Source: CAYUYV01 sp964561475
GTDB taxonomy: Bacteria; Pseudomonadota; Alphaproteobacteria; JAJFIK01
Direction of reading: 5' to 3'
Assembly: GCA_964561475.1 (NCBI GenBank)
Contig: CAZLPU010000006.1
Location: forward strand, 1-64,000
DNA length: 64,000 nucleotides
Part shown: positions 42,566-51,787 of the stretch, in pieces
Numbering within the stretch: the stretch's first letter is position 1
Layout: every line of letters begins with the position of its first letter
Made by a program: the position numbers and the translations under genes
Notes under the pieces: model-generated
Seen by the model: the letters and a program-made list of their open reading frames with translations, nothing else
Database searches by the model: none
What the model was told of the DNA's origin: nothing

Positions 42566-43903
42566 GTGACTGGACGTGGTGTGAGCGGATTGAGCACGGC
42601 TGCTGCAAACGGCCCGGCGGATGACCCAGCGACCGTTGCGGGTGGCGGGGTGAACGGGCGTGGCGATGTGGTGGGCTGGGACCGCTCCCATGGTCCTGAC
42701 TGTGTGCTTCCCGCCGGCGGCCCCCAGAAATCTGTCACCGTGCTCGGCAGCACGGGCTCGATCGGCTGCAGCACCCTCGACCTGATCCGCACCGCCCGGT
42801 CCCGGGACGGGGCCGACCGGTTTCCCATCAAAGCCATGACCGCGAACCGCCGGGTCGATGATCTGATCGCCCAGGCCCGTGAATTCAAACCCGAACTGGC
42901 AGTCGTGGCCGACGAAAGCCTGCATCCGGCCTTGAAGGACGGGCTCGCGGGCACGGGCATCGAGACCGCTGCAGGCCTCAACGCCGTCTGCGAAGCGGCG
43001 GAACGGGACGCGGACTGGGTCATGGCGGCGATTGTCGGCGCGGCGGGCCTGGAGCCCACCTTGCGGGCCGTGCGCCGGGGCGTGGAAGTGGCTTTGGCCA
43101 ACAAGGAATGTCTGGTCTGCGCCGGTGATTTCGTCTGCGAGGAAGTGGTGCGTCACGGTGCGGTGCTGCTGCCGGTCGACTCCGAGCACAACGCCATCTA
43201 TCAGGCCTTCGACCCCCGCCATCTGGCCGGCGTCGAGCGGATCATCCTCACCGCGTCCGGCGGTCCCTTCCGGACCTGGACCCGGGAGCAGATGGCTGCG
43301 GCGACCCCCGCCCAGGCCGTGGCCCACCCGAACTGGTCCATGGGCGCGAAAATCTCCGTCGACAGCGCCACCATGATGAATAAGGGCCTTGAGTTCATCG
43401 AGGCCGCTTATCTCTTCCCCCTGTCTCCGGACCACATCGATATCCTGGTGCATCCCCAGTCGGTGATCCATTCCATGGTCACCTATGCGGACGGGTCCGT
43501 GCTGGCCCAGCTTGGCAGCCCGGATATGCGCACGCCAATCGCCCACACCCTGGCCTGGCCCTCCCGGATGTTCGCCCCCGTGGAGCCCCTGGATTTGGCG
43601 AAAGTGGCGACCCTGACCTTCGAGGCGCCGGACACGGAGCGGTTTCCCGCCATCCGTCTGACCCGGGCTGCCCTGGAGGCCAAAAACGGCGCCCCGACAA
43701 TCCTGAACGCCGCCAACGAGATTGCAGTGGAGACGTTCCTCCAGGGCGGACTGGGCTTTCTGGCCATCGCCGAGGTGGTGGAAAATACCCTTTCTCGCAT
43801 GGCCGGATCCGCGAAGGCCCCCGCGAGCCTTGATGAGGTCGTGAGCCTGGACCAGGAAGCCCGCGTCATCGCAAAGGATGAGGTTCGGGCCAAAGCCCAC
43901 TAA
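42566..43903 (+). CDS. dxr: 1-deoxy-D-xylulose 5-phosphate reductoisomerase
   Basis: Dxr makes 2-C-methyl-D-erythritol 4-phosphate, the committed step of the non-mevalonate isoprenoid pathway. The NADPH-binding SVTVLGSTGSIGCSTLDLI, then NKECLVCAGDF, LPVDSEHNAIYQ and SVDSATMMNKGLEFIEA are all present. The product is 445 residues if GTG 42566 is used, which has GGGGGA upstream. That leaves about 55 Gly/Ala-rich residues before the fold. Alternative starts further in (for example an ATG out of frame at 42690) do not fit, so the real N-terminus is uncertain. Confidence 0.94.
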   Translation: MTGRGVSGLSTAAANGPADDPATVAGGGVNGRGDVVGWDRSHGPDCVLPAGGPQKSVTVLGSTGSIGCSTLDLIRTARSRDGADRFPIKAMTANRRVDDLIAQAREFKPELAVVADESLHPALKDGLAGTGIETAAGLNAVCEAAERDADWVMAAIVGAAGLEPTLRAVRRGVEVALANKECLVCAGDFVCEEVVRHGAVLLPVDSEHNAIYQAFDPRHLAGVERIILTASGGPFRTWTREQMAAATPAQAVAHPNWSMGAKISVDSATMMNKGLEFIEAAYLFPLSPDHIDILVHPQSVIHSMVTYADGSVLAQLGSPDMRTPIAHTLAWPSRMFAPVEPLDLAKVATLTFEAPDTERFPAIRLTRAALEAKNGAPTILNAANEIAVETFLQGGLGFLAIAEVVENTLSRMAGSAKAPASLDEVVSLDQEARVIAKDEVRAKAH

Positions 43904-44010
43904 GGTGCCCGTGTCCGGGGGCGGGGGCCAGTGGCGGCCCGGGCCTTGGATCCGTGCTTGAGTTTAGACCCCTCCGGTGCCGCGAAACGGTGCCCCAAGA
44001 AGGTGAATGC

Positions 44011-45168
44011 ATGTCCGCTTTGCTGGAAATTCTCTTCGTGACGATCCCGGCCTTCGTGGTGGTGATCTTCATTATCGTGCTGTTCCACGAATTGGGGCAT
44101 TTCCTGGTGGGACGGGCCTTCGGCACCAAGGTGGACGCCTTCGCGATCGGCTTCGGCCCGGAGATCACCGGTGTGGATGACCGCCACGGTACCCGCTGGA
44201 AGCTGTGCTGGATCCCTCTTGGGGGATATGTGAAATTCTCCGGCGATGAAAACGCGGCGAGCATGCCGAGCCGGGAAAAGGCCGAGGAACTGCGCCAGAG
44301 GGGCGAGGATCCGGACAGCCTGTTCTTCTTCAAGCCGCTTTATCAGCGGGCAGCCATCGTGGCCGCCGGGCCCGCCGCGAGTTTCCTGCTGGCCATCGTG
44401 ATTTTCGCGGGCCTGGCCATGACCGTCGGTGAGCGGGTGATCTCCCCCCGGGTGGATCAGGTCCTGGCCGATGCCCCCGCCGAGGCCGCCGGTGTCCTGC
44501 CCGGTGACGTGATCGTGTCCATCAATGGTCGGCAGATCGACAGTTTCCAGGAAATGCAACAAGTCGTGAGCCTCAGCCCGGGCGTTGAACTGACCTTCCG
44601 GATCCGCCGGGACGGGGACAAGGAGATTGAGCTTCCCATCACCCCTGAGCGGGTTGAGGCGCCGGACGGGTTCGGAGGCACCCAGCGCATCGGGCGGATC
44701 GGCATTCAGCACGATGCCCAGGCCTCGGATGTCCGCCATGTCCGCTACGATCCCCTCACCGCCATCGCCGTGGGCACGGAACGCACCAAGGATGTCGTCG
44801 TGGCCACCGTGTCTTTCCTGGGCGGGCTGTTCAGCGGCACCCAGAGCACGGACCAGCTTGGCGGACCTGTGCGGATCGCGGAAATGTCCGGAGATATCGT
44901 CTCGTCGGGCACAACTATTCTGAGCAAGATCGTCGGTCTGCTCAGTTTTGCGGCTGTGCTGTCGGCGAGTATCGGCTTTTTCAACCTTTTGCCGATCCCT
45001 ATCCTGGATGGTGGTCACCTGATGTACTACGCCTATGAGGCCGTGGTCGGGAAGCCGATGCCTGAGCGGATACAGGATTTAGGATTTCGCATTGGTCTTG
45101 CGATGGTGCTTGCGCTAATGATCTTTGCGACGTGGAACGATACGGTGGGCAGGTTTTTGAGGGGCTGA
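44011..45168 (+). CDS. rseP: Site-2 protease RseP
   Basis: A membrane-embedded zinc metalloprotease that cleaves anti-sigma factors and remnant signal peptides. The zinc motif is HELGH (residues 26-30) in the first helix and the second motif is LDGGH with D333 late in the protein. One PDZ domain (around GVLPGDVIVSINGRQI) lies between. The 385-residue length is usual. AAGAAGGTG before ATG 44011 sets the start. It precedes bamA, the standard arrangement. Confidence 0.95.
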   Translation: MSALLEILFVTIPAFVVVIFIIVLFHELGHFLVGRAFGTKVDAFAIGFGPEITGVDDRHGTRWKLCWIPLGGYVKFSGDENAASMPSREKAEELRQRGEDPDSLFFFKPLYQRAAIVAAGPAASFLLAIVIFAGLAMTVGERVISPRVDQVLADAPAEAAGVLPGDVIVSINGRQIDSFQEMQQVVSLSPGVELTFRIRRDGDKEIELPITPERVEAPDGFGGTQRIGRIGIQHDAQASDVRHVRYDPLTAIAVGTERTKDVVVATVSFLGGLFSGTQSTDQLGGPVRIAEMSGDIVSSGTTILSKIVGLLSFAAVLSASIGFFNLLPIPILDGGHLMYYAYEAVVGKPMPERIQDLGFRIGLAMVLALMIFATWNDTVGRFLRG

Positions 45169-45469
45169 CCCACCTTCCGGTTGTCATGGGCCGGATTTCC
45201 AGGTTGTGCTGTTTGGGCCGGATCAGAATAATCCTGCCCGGCGTTGCATTCGGGGCATGGCGGATCCGGCCGGTATCGTGCAGGGTTTCGCTATGACACA
45301 CCGACGGTCCGCTTGTACCGCGCGAGGGTTTTGCCCGCGGGGTTGGACGGATCCGGTGGGGGGAGCTCTAAGGGGTGGCTTTCGCAGGCCGCCAGTCTGT
45401 GTGAGACTGATGGCTGATTGTAAGCGGACAGTTTGGGCCGGGGTCGGTTTCGTAAGGGGAGATCACCGC
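45169..45469. other. rseP-bamA intergenic region
   Basis: 301 bases without a gene. The short sequence GTTTGGGCCGG occurs twice (near 45210 and 45430). No clear promoter or terminator was identified, though an internal promoter for bamA is likely here. Confidence 0.3.
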
Positions 45470-47929
45470 GTGACGGATGGGATCATGTGGCGCATCGGCC
45501 TGATGGTATGCGTATGCCTGCTGAGCAGTGTGCTTTACTCAGGCAACGGAGTTGCCCAGGGTATGGCGCTTGGCAATGGCGCCGCCAGTTCAGGGGAAAA
45601 CGCCGGAGGGCAGAACGGCCAGAACGCGCCGGTGATCATTCGCCGGGTCGAGGTTCAAGGGAACCAGCGGATCGAACACACGACCGTGCGGTCCTATCTG
45701 TCGATCCGGGAAGGGGACACCTACAATCCCGCCCAAGTGGACCAGGCCCTCAAGACACTTTTCGCAACCGGTCTGTTCGCGGACGTCACCCTGCGCCTTG
45801 ACGGCTACACCCTCGTGGTGAACGTGGTCGAAAACCCGATCATCAACCGGGTTCTGTTCATCGGTAACAAAGCTCTCGACAAGGACAAGCTGAACGAAGA
45901 GGTTCAGCTGCGCCCCCGTGTGGTTTACACACGGACGAAAGTCGAAGACGACGTCGCCAAAATCATTGAATTGTATCGCCGCTCTGGCCGTTTCGCCGCT
46001 GAAGTACGGCCGTCCGTGGTTCAGCTTCCGCAGAACCGCGTCGACCTGATTTTCGAGATCAATGAAGGGGTCGTGACCGGGATCCGCCGGGTCAACTTCA
46101 TCGGCAACGAGATCTTTTCCGACTCCAAACTGCGTTCGGTGATCGTCACTGAAGAAAGCCACTGGTGGAAATTCTTCAGCTCCAACGACAACTACGATCC
46201 GGACCGGGTCGCCTATGACCGCGAACTTCTGCGTCAGTATTATCTGGGCAGCGGTTATGCCGATTTCCGGGTGGTGTCCTCCGTTGCCGAACTCACGCCA
46301 GACCGCAAAGATTTCTACGTCACCTTCACCTTGGAAGAGGGTGAGCAATATGTGTGGGGCGATGTGGAAGTCGAAACGGAGCTTGAGGCTCTGAATGCCG
46401 ACTTCCTGAGACGCCTCGTCCCCATTCAAACCGGCGAGATTTACAACGCCAAGCGGATCGAGGACACGATCGAGTCCCTGACCTTCGCTGCCGGTGCCGC
46501 CGGTTATGCCTTCGTGGACATCCGACCACGGATCAAGCGCGACCGTGAAGAGCGTCGGCTGAACGTCACCTTTGTCGTGAATGAAGGTCCGCGCGTCTAC
46601 GTGGAGCGGATCAACATCAACGGCAACAGCCGGACCCTGGACCATGTGATCCGCCGGGAATTCCGCCTCGTCGAGGGCGATCCCTACAACAAGATCCTGG
46701 TGAACCAGTCCCGGAACCGCATTCGTGCGCTCGGCTTCTTCAAGGAAGTGGAAATCACTGAAGAGCCGGGTAATGCTCCGGACCGGACCGTCGTCAATGT
46801 GGACGTTCAGGAACAGCCCACCGGTGAGCTTTCCTTCGGTTTCGGTTTCTCCTCCACGGATAACTTCCTGGGCGAAGTCTCCGTTTCGGAACGCAACCTG
46901 CTTGGCCGGGGCCAGTTCCTGCGCCTGCGCCTGCAACTTTCCGACCGCCGTCAGCAGATCGACCTGCGCTTCTCGGAACCCTATTTCCTGGGCCGGAATC
47001 TGGCCGCCGGTTTCGAACTGTTCCGGGTGGCCACCGACTTCGAGGAATCGTCCTTCGATACCAATTCCACGGGTTTTGGTCTGAATACCGGTTTCCCCCT
47101 GTCCGAGTATTCCAACCTGCGTTTGCGCTACACCTTCCGGAGCGACGAGGTTGAAGTGGACGAGCGGGATTGTGACCCCGAAAACCCACGGATCTCCCTC
47201 GCGATTTGTGACGCCGTGGGCCAGGACATCAGCTCGATTGTCGGCTACACCCTGCGCTACGACCGGCGGAACGATCCCCTGCGGCCGACCCGGGGTTACG
47301 ACCTGACCCTGTCCCAGGACGTGGCCGGCGTGGGCGGCAACATCAATTATCTGCGGTCCCAGTTCGATGGCGGTGTCTATCGCGGTCTGCTGCCGGAAGT
47401 GATTGCCAGCTTCAACGTGTCCACCGGCTACATCTTCCCGTTCGATGACGGTGAAGTCCGCCTGAACGACCGTTTCTTCCGAGGCGGCAACGCCTTCAGA
47501 GGCTTCGACAATGCCGGTCTTGGTCCCCGGGATCTGCTGACCGACGATGCTCTTGGCGGCCGTCTGTTCGCGATCGGCTCCTTCGAGGTGAGTTTCCCGA
47601 CCGGGCTTCCGGAAGATCTGGGTCTGTCCGCAAGCCTCTTTGCCGATTTCGGCACCGTGGGTCTGCTTAAGGAAGACGATCTGCCCGAGTTCACCTCGTT
47701 CCCCGACGAGGACGGCAACGAGTTGAACACCAATCCGGTGCGCTTTGCCGACGGGTCGATCAATGAATCCCGCGTGGGCTTCGATGCCTCCCTGCGGGCC
47801 TCCGCCGGGGTGAGTGTTTTCTGGGAATCGCCCTTCGGGCCTGTGCGTTTTGACCTTGCTGAAACGCTCTTGCACGAAGATTACGATGAAACCCAGGCCT
47901 TCCGGTTCACCGCCGGTACCCGGTTCTGA
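45470..47929 (+). CDS. bamA: Outer membrane protein assembly factor BamA
   Basis: The central component of the machine that folds outer-membrane beta-barrels. The 819-residue protein has a signal peptide, five POTRA domains (first beginning IIRRVEVQGNQRIEHTTVRS) and a C-terminal 16-strand barrel with YDRRNDPLRPTRG and the ending FRFTAGTRF. GTG 45470 with AAGGGGAG upstream is the favoured start; ATG 45485 is an alternative and still leaves a signal peptide. Transcribed after rseP, before the OmpH-type chaperone. Confidence 0.95.
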   Translation: MTDGIMWRIGLMVCVCLLSSVLYSGNGVAQGMALGNGAASSGENAGGQNGQNAPVIIRRVEVQGNQRIEHTTVRSYLSIREGDTYNPAQVDQALKTLFATGLFADVTLRLDGYTLVVNVVENPIINRVLFIGNKALDKDKLNEEVQLRPRVVYTRTKVEDDVAKIIELYRRSGRFAAEVRPSVVQLPQNRVDLIFEINEGVVTGIRRVNFIGNEIFSDSKLRSVIVTEESHWWKFFSSNDNYDPDRVAYDRELLRQYYLGSGYADFRVVSSVAELTPDRKDFYVTFTLEEGEQYVWGDVEVETELEALNADFLRRLVPIQTGEIYNAKRIEDTIESLTFAAGAAGYAFVDIRPRIKRDREERRLNVTFVVNEGPRVYVERININGNSRTLDHVIRREFRLVEGDPYNKILVNQSRNRIRALGFFKEVEITEEPGNAPDRTVVNVDVQEQPTGELSFGFGFSSTDNFLGEVSVSERNLLGRGQFLRLRLQLSDRRQQIDLRFSEPYFLGRNLAAGFELFRVATDFEESSFDTNSTGFGLNTGFPLSEYSNLRLRYTFRSDEVEVDERDCDPENPRISLAICDAVGQDISSIVGYTLRYDRRNDPLRPTRGYDLTLSQDVAGVGGNINYLRSQFDGGVYRGLLPEVIASFNVSTGYIFPFDDGEVRLNDRFFRGGNAFRGFDNAGLGPRDLLTDDALGGRLFAIGSFEVSFPTGLPEDLGLSASLFADFGTVGLLKEDDLPEFTSFPDEDGNELNTNPVRFADGSINESRVGFDASLRASAGVSVFWESPFGPVRFDLAETLLHEDYDETQAFRFTAGTRF

Positions 47930-47957
47930 TCCTGAACGTCGTTCCGGTTCGCTCCAG

Positions 47958-47996
47958 CGCTCCTCCATCCGGTCGCGATGGCACCGGATGGGAGCG
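47958..47996 (+). terminator. Hairpin after bamA
   Basis: CCATCCGGT pairs with ACCGGATGG, extended by CGCTC/GAGCG across a small bulge. It lies 29 bases past the bamA stop. No T-run follows, so it may be a 3' stabiliser. The remaining bases up to 48283 hold two more small hairpins and a TATAAA at about 48210 but no gene. Confidence 0.5.
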
Positions 47997-48283
47997 TGAG
48001 ACCAAAACCGCGCTTTCGGGGTCTGTTGCGGGAAAATCCGCGGTTGTGCCACGGGAATGCTATTTTCGGTCCCTGTAATATGGGACGGATCCAGGCCGGG
48101 GGGCCTGACGGCCAAGGGAGCCATCAGACGGGATAAAAGCCGGGGCAGGGACGGCGCCGCGCGCCATGCCTAGGCTTTTCGCACTGGCCAATCCGGTTTG
48201 TGCCGATATAAACGGCTCTGGACCGGTTCGGACCCTGTGCCATACACCAAAACCGACACGACACGCATGAAGGGGATATCACC

Positions 48284-48892
48284 ATGTTTCAGCGCAACCT
48301 GTTGACCAGCATTGCCGCCGCCCTCGTGGCCGGCTCCATGGCCTTCGCCGCGCCCGCCATGGCCACAACCGTCCTGATCGTGGACAGCAACAAGATCTGG
48401 AACGACACCAAAGCCGGCAAGGACGTCCAGCGCCAGCTCGTCGCTTTCCGTGAGAGCCTCGACACCCAGCTGAAAGAGGCTGGCGAGACCCTCCAGAAGG
48501 ACGTGGAATCCCTGCGCAAGGAAAAGGACGACAAGAAAATCGAAGAAGCGGCATTCACCGAAAAGGCCCGTGAACTGGCCCAGCGTGAAGCCCAGCTGCG
48601 CGGTGGCGTCCAGCAGCGCCAGACCCTGGTGCAGGTCGCGACCCGTAACGCCCAGGCTCAGTTCTACGAAGCCATCCGCCCCATGCTCCTCGAAGTGATG
48701 CAGGAGAAAAAGGGCGACATCCTCATGGAAAAATCCGCTGTTCTGTTCTCCACCGACGGCATTGAAGTGACCCAGCGGGCCATTGCCAAGGTCGAAACTG
48801 GTCTGAAAAGCCTGGAAGTCGTCCTGATCCCGCAGTCCGGCGAAGGCGGCGCCGAGGGTGAGGCCCAGGGTCCCGCGCCCAAGAAAAACTGA
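48284..48892 (+). CDS. OmpH/Skp family periplasmic chaperone
   Basis: A 202-residue protein with a signal peptide ending at AMA-TTV and a long charged helical region (LKEAGETLQKDVESLRKEKDD) typical of the coiled-coil arms of Skp. It should hold unfolded outer-membrane proteins for BamA, whose gene is just upstream. The C-terminus carries a Gly/Glu-rich tail. AGGGGATATCACC precedes the ATG. Sequence identity of this family is always low; assignment rests on architecture and position. Confidence 0.88.
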   Translation: MFQRNLLTSIAAALVAGSMAFAAPAMATTVLIVDSNKIWNDTKAGKDVQRQLVAFRESLDTQLKEAGETLQKDVESLRKEKDDKKIEEAAFTEKARELAQREAQLRGGVQQRQTLVQVATRNAQAQFYEAIRPMLLEVMQEKKGDILMEKSAVLFSTDGIEVTQRAIAKVETGLKSLEVVLIPQSGEGGAEGEAQGPAPKKN

Positions 48893-48908
48893 TCATCCGC
48901 ACTGACAG

Positions 48909-48946
48909 CCGGCCACCCCTGACCTATGGATTTCGGGGGTGGCCGG
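48909..48946 (+). terminator. Terminator-like hairpin after the OmpH/Skp gene
   Basis: CCGGCCACCCC and GGGGTGGCCGG form a perfect 11-bp stem beginning 17 bases past the stop codon. The following bases are only moderately T-rich. Confidence 0.65.
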
Positions 48947-48994
48947 TCTGATTCTGCCTCCCATGGGCCGGTCCCCATCCTGTGTTTCCCGGCA

Positions 48995-49039
48995 CGGCGT
49001 TTTCCAACCCGGCGTTTTCCAACCCAGCGTTTCCCAGCC
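48995..49039 (+). repeat. 15-bp tandem repeat, three copies, before lpxD
   Basis: CGGCGTTTTCCAACC occurs twice in a row, then CAGCGTTTCCCAGCC, and a partial fourth copy follows. It lies in the 448-base gap between ompH and lpxD, which otherwise shows no gene. Confidence 0.8.
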
Positions 49040-49340
49040 GGCATTTGCCAGAGCCTATCGAATGGCTGCCGGTGCAGGGCCCTCCGCAAGGCGGAACTGA
49101 GACTTTGAAACCCTCCCATCCGCCGTCCCATCGGCACTGGGTTCATCTACACCTCCTTCCCGTCTTGACCGCGCTCCCCCATTCGGTTCCTCTCTAGCGC
49201 CCGGACGTGAATTGCTGTGCGCCGTGCTGCGCGCCCGGTCACCGGCACCAGAAAAACAGGCCTGTCTGGTCCTTTGCGGATCAGCGCATGGCCAGCAGAC
49301 CCGCTGCGCATCGGCGCAGGGTAGAAAAAGGATTTCAGCC

Positions 49341-50438
49341 ATGGCCGATCCAAGGTTCTTCGAAGCCATGGGCCCGGTCCGCCTGGGCGATCTTGCCAGC
49401 CTCGCCGGAGCCGAACTGGACGCGGGCGCCGATCCGGAACTGATGATCTCCGGCGCCGCCCCCCTGGATGCCGCGGGCGCAGCGGATCTTTCCTATCTGG
49501 AGGGCAAGAAGCACCGGACCGATTTCACCGCCAGCGCCGCAGGGGCCTGCATTCTCCCCGCCGATCTCGACCGGTCGGTTCTGGAAATGCCATCCGGCGA
49601 AGGCGCCGCCCCGGCTCTGCTGACCGCGCCGGTCCCCAAAGCCGCTTTTGCCCGGGTTGCCGCCCGCCTGTTCCGGGACACGGGCAGCTTGTTCCCCCAG
49701 CAGCAGTGGGTTGCGCCCGATGCCGTAATCGGCTCCGACGTGCAGATCGCCCCCGGCGCCGTGATCGCCGCCAAGGCCCAGATCGGCGACCGCACGGTGA
49801 TCGGCCCCGGTGCCGTGGTCGGCCCCGGCGTGTGCCTGGGCCATGACTGTGTGCTCGGCCCGAATGCCTCGGTGACCCATGCGCTGCTGGGCAACAAGGT
49901 GGTGCTCCATGCGGGAGTGGCCGTCGGCCAGGACGGCTTTGGCTACGTGTTTGATGGGCGCAGCCATGTGAAAGTGCCCCAGCTTGGCCGGGTCGTGATC
50001 CAGGACGATGTGGAGGTGGGGGCCAAAACCACCATCGACCGGGGCGCCCATGGGGACACAATCATCGGGGAGGGCACCCGGATCGATAATCTGGTTCAGA
50101 TCGGACATAACTGCCGAATCGGGCGCGGATGCATTATTGTTGCCCAGGTGGGTTTGTCGGGGACCACCGTGCTGGAGGATTTTGTCGTTCTTGGCGGTCA
50201 GGTAGGCTGCGCGGGGCATCTGACCATCGGAACCGGTGCCCAAGTGGCCTCCCAGAGCGGTGTTCCCCGTGACATTCCCGCCGGGGCGGTCTATGGCGGT
50301 TATCCCGCCAAGCCCATTCAGCAATGGCGCCGGGAAGTGGCAATGATTTCCCGCATGGTCAAGGATAGAGGCACCCGCGCAAAGGGTGCCGCAGCAAGTG
50401 AGCCGAAAGAACCGTCCCATGACCGAGAGCGAAACTGA
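49341..50438 (+). CDS. lpxD: UDP-3-O-acylglucosamine N-acyltransferase LpxD
   Basis: LpxD adds the second acyl chain in lipid A synthesis. The 365-residue protein has an N-terminal substrate domain and a long left-handed beta-helix of hexapeptide repeats (for example IGPGAVVGPGVCLGHDCVLG), with VGQDGFGYVF and the catalytic-histidine region NLVQIGHNCRIG. AAAAAGGATT before ATG 49341 sets the start. The gene overlaps fabZ by 20 bases, showing tight coupling. Both belong to the lpx operon. Confidence 0.96.
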   Translation: MADPRFFEAMGPVRLGDLASLAGAELDAGADPELMISGAAPLDAAGAADLSYLEGKKHRTDFTASAAGACILPADLDRSVLEMPSGEGAAPALLTAPVPKAAFARVAARLFRDTGSLFPQQQWVAPDAVIGSDVQIAPGAVIAAKAQIGDRTVIGPGAVVGPGVCLGHDCVLGPNASVTHALLGNKVVLHAGVAVGQDGFGYVFDGRSHVKVPQLGRVVIQDDVEVGAKTTIDRGAHGDTIIGEGTRIDNLVQIGHNCRIGRGCIIVAQVGLSGTTVLEDFVVLGGQVGCAGHLTIGTGAQVASQSGVPRDIPAGAVYGGYPAKPIQQWRREVAMISRMVKDRGTRAKGAAASEPKEPSHDRERN

Positions 50439-50922
50439 AATGACCGGGGCGTCGGCCTCTGAACCGGCCAGCGGTATTTCCCTGGACGTGAACGATCTGA
50501 TGCGGCTTTTGCCCCATCGCTATCCCATGCTGATGATCGACCGGCTTGTGGATGTGGTCCCCAATGAATCCGCCACCGGCGTCAAGAACGTCACCATCAA
50601 CGAGCCCTTTTTCATGGGCCACTTTCCCGGCCACCCGGTGATGCCCGGTGTGCTGATGGTGGAAGCTATGGCCCAGACCGCTGCGGCTCTGGTGGCCCAT
50701 TCCCTGGCGGCGGGGCTTGATGACAAGGTCGTGTATTTCATGACCATCGACAAGGCGCGGTTCCGCCAGCCGGTCCACCCGGGCGATCAGTTGCTGATCC
50801 CGGTCCGGAAGGTGCACAGCCGGGGCCCTGTTTGGAAATTCCATGGCGAGGCCCGGGTGGGCGAGACCGTTGCGGCCCAGGCCGAGTACAGCGCCATGAT
50901 CGTGGATCGGGAACCGGACTGA
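50419..50922 (+). CDS. fabZ: 3-hydroxyacyl-ACP dehydratase FabZ
   Basis: FabZ dehydrates 3-hydroxyacyl-ACP in fatty acid elongation, competing with LpxA for hydroxyacyl-ACP. The 167-residue hot-dog-fold protein has LLPHRYPMLMIDR and the active-site segment MGHFPGHPVMPGVLMVEAMAQ (catalytic His and Glu). The ATG at 50419 lies inside the end of lpxD; an ATG at 50440 is an alternative. The first 25 or so residues are an acidic, Ser/Ala-rich extension. Confidence 0.95.
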   Translation: MTESETEMTGASASEPASGISLDVNDLMRLLPHRYPMLMIDRLVDVVPNESATGVKNVTINEPFFMGHFPGHPVMPGVLMVEAMAQTAAALVAHSLAAGLDDKVVYFMTIDKARFRQPVHPGDQLLIPVRKVHSRGPVWKFHGEARVGETVAAQAEYSAMIVDREPD

Positions 50923-50986
50923 TCCGGACGAAAGGCATGCCATCCTGACCTGGGAACAGGGCGGGATGTGCTGGAGATTGGAACAG

Positions 50987-51787
50987 ATGGCGAATATTCA
51001 CCCGACGGCCCTGGTCGAGAGCGGTGCCCAGATCGGCGACGGCGCCGAAATCGGCCCGTTCTGCATTGTAGGGCCCCAGGTCAGGCTGGGGGAGAATGTC
51101 CGCCTCGTCAGTCATGTCACCATTACGGGCAACACCGCGATCGGCACGGGAACGATTGTTCATCCGTTTGCGTCCCTGGGCTCCCCGCCTCAGCACGCGG
51201 GCTACAAGGGTGAGGACACCACACTGACGATCGGTGCCGGGAATGTCATCCGGGAACACGTCACCATGAATGTGGGCACGGTGATGGGCCGGGGGCAGAC
51301 GGTCGTTGGCCACAACAACATGTTCATGACCGGGTCCCATGTGGGCCATGACTGCGTGGTGGGCAACAACGCCACCCTGGCCAACAACGCCACCCTGGCC
51401 GGACATGTGGAAGTGGGGGATTTCGTCTTCATGGGCGGCCTGTGCGCGGTCCACCAATATGCCAGGATCGGACGGTTCGCGTTCGTGGGCGGCATGGCGG
51501 GTCTTGAGGGCGACTTGATCCCGTTCGGCTCCGTCATGGGCAACCGTGCCCATCTGGCAGGACTGAACATTATCGGTATGAAACGGCGCAACCTGGAGCG
51601 GGCGCAGATCCACACCCTGCGCCGGGCCTTCAAGGAGCTTTTCTCCCGGGACGGACAGATGCAGGACCGGGTGGAAGTGGCAGCGCAAACCTATAAGGAC
51701 AGCGCAGAGGTGATGGAGATCGTGGATTTCATCCGCACAAGCTCCAAACGCCCCTTGTGTCTGCCATGGTCAGGCCGTGCAGCGTGA
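50987..51787 (+). CDS. lpxA: UDP-N-acetylglucosamine acyltransferase LpxA
   Basis: LpxA catalyses the first step of lipid A synthesis. The 266-residue protein starts ANIHPTALVESGAQIGDGAEIG and forms the hexapeptide beta-helix. FMTGSHVGHDCVVGNN carries the catalytic histidine, and IGMKRRNLERAQI with a helical tail follows. ATG 50987 has GGAGATTGG upstream. Its end overlaps the lpxI start by 11 bases. Confidence 0.96.
   Translation: MANIHPTALVESGAQIGDGAEIGPFCIVGPQVRLGENVRLVSHVTITGNTAIGTGTIVHPFASLGSPPQHAGYKGEDTTLTIGAGNVIREHVTMNVGTVMGRGQTVVGHNNMFMTGSHVGHDCVVGNNATLANNATLAGHVEVGDFVFMGGLCAVHQYARIGRFAFVGGMAGLEGDLIPFGSVMGNRAHLAGLNIIGMKRRNLERAQIHTLRRAFKELFSRDGQMQDRVEVAAQTYKDSAEVMEIVDFIRTSSKRPLCLPWSGRAA

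Noticed and set aside
45590..48124. 844-codon open frame opposite bamA
   Set aside because: Antisense shadow of bamA; no recognisable motif and no ribosome site.
48205..48215. TATAAA upstream of the OmpH/Skp gene as a promoter
   Set aside because: No acceptable -35 box at 16-18 bases upstream.
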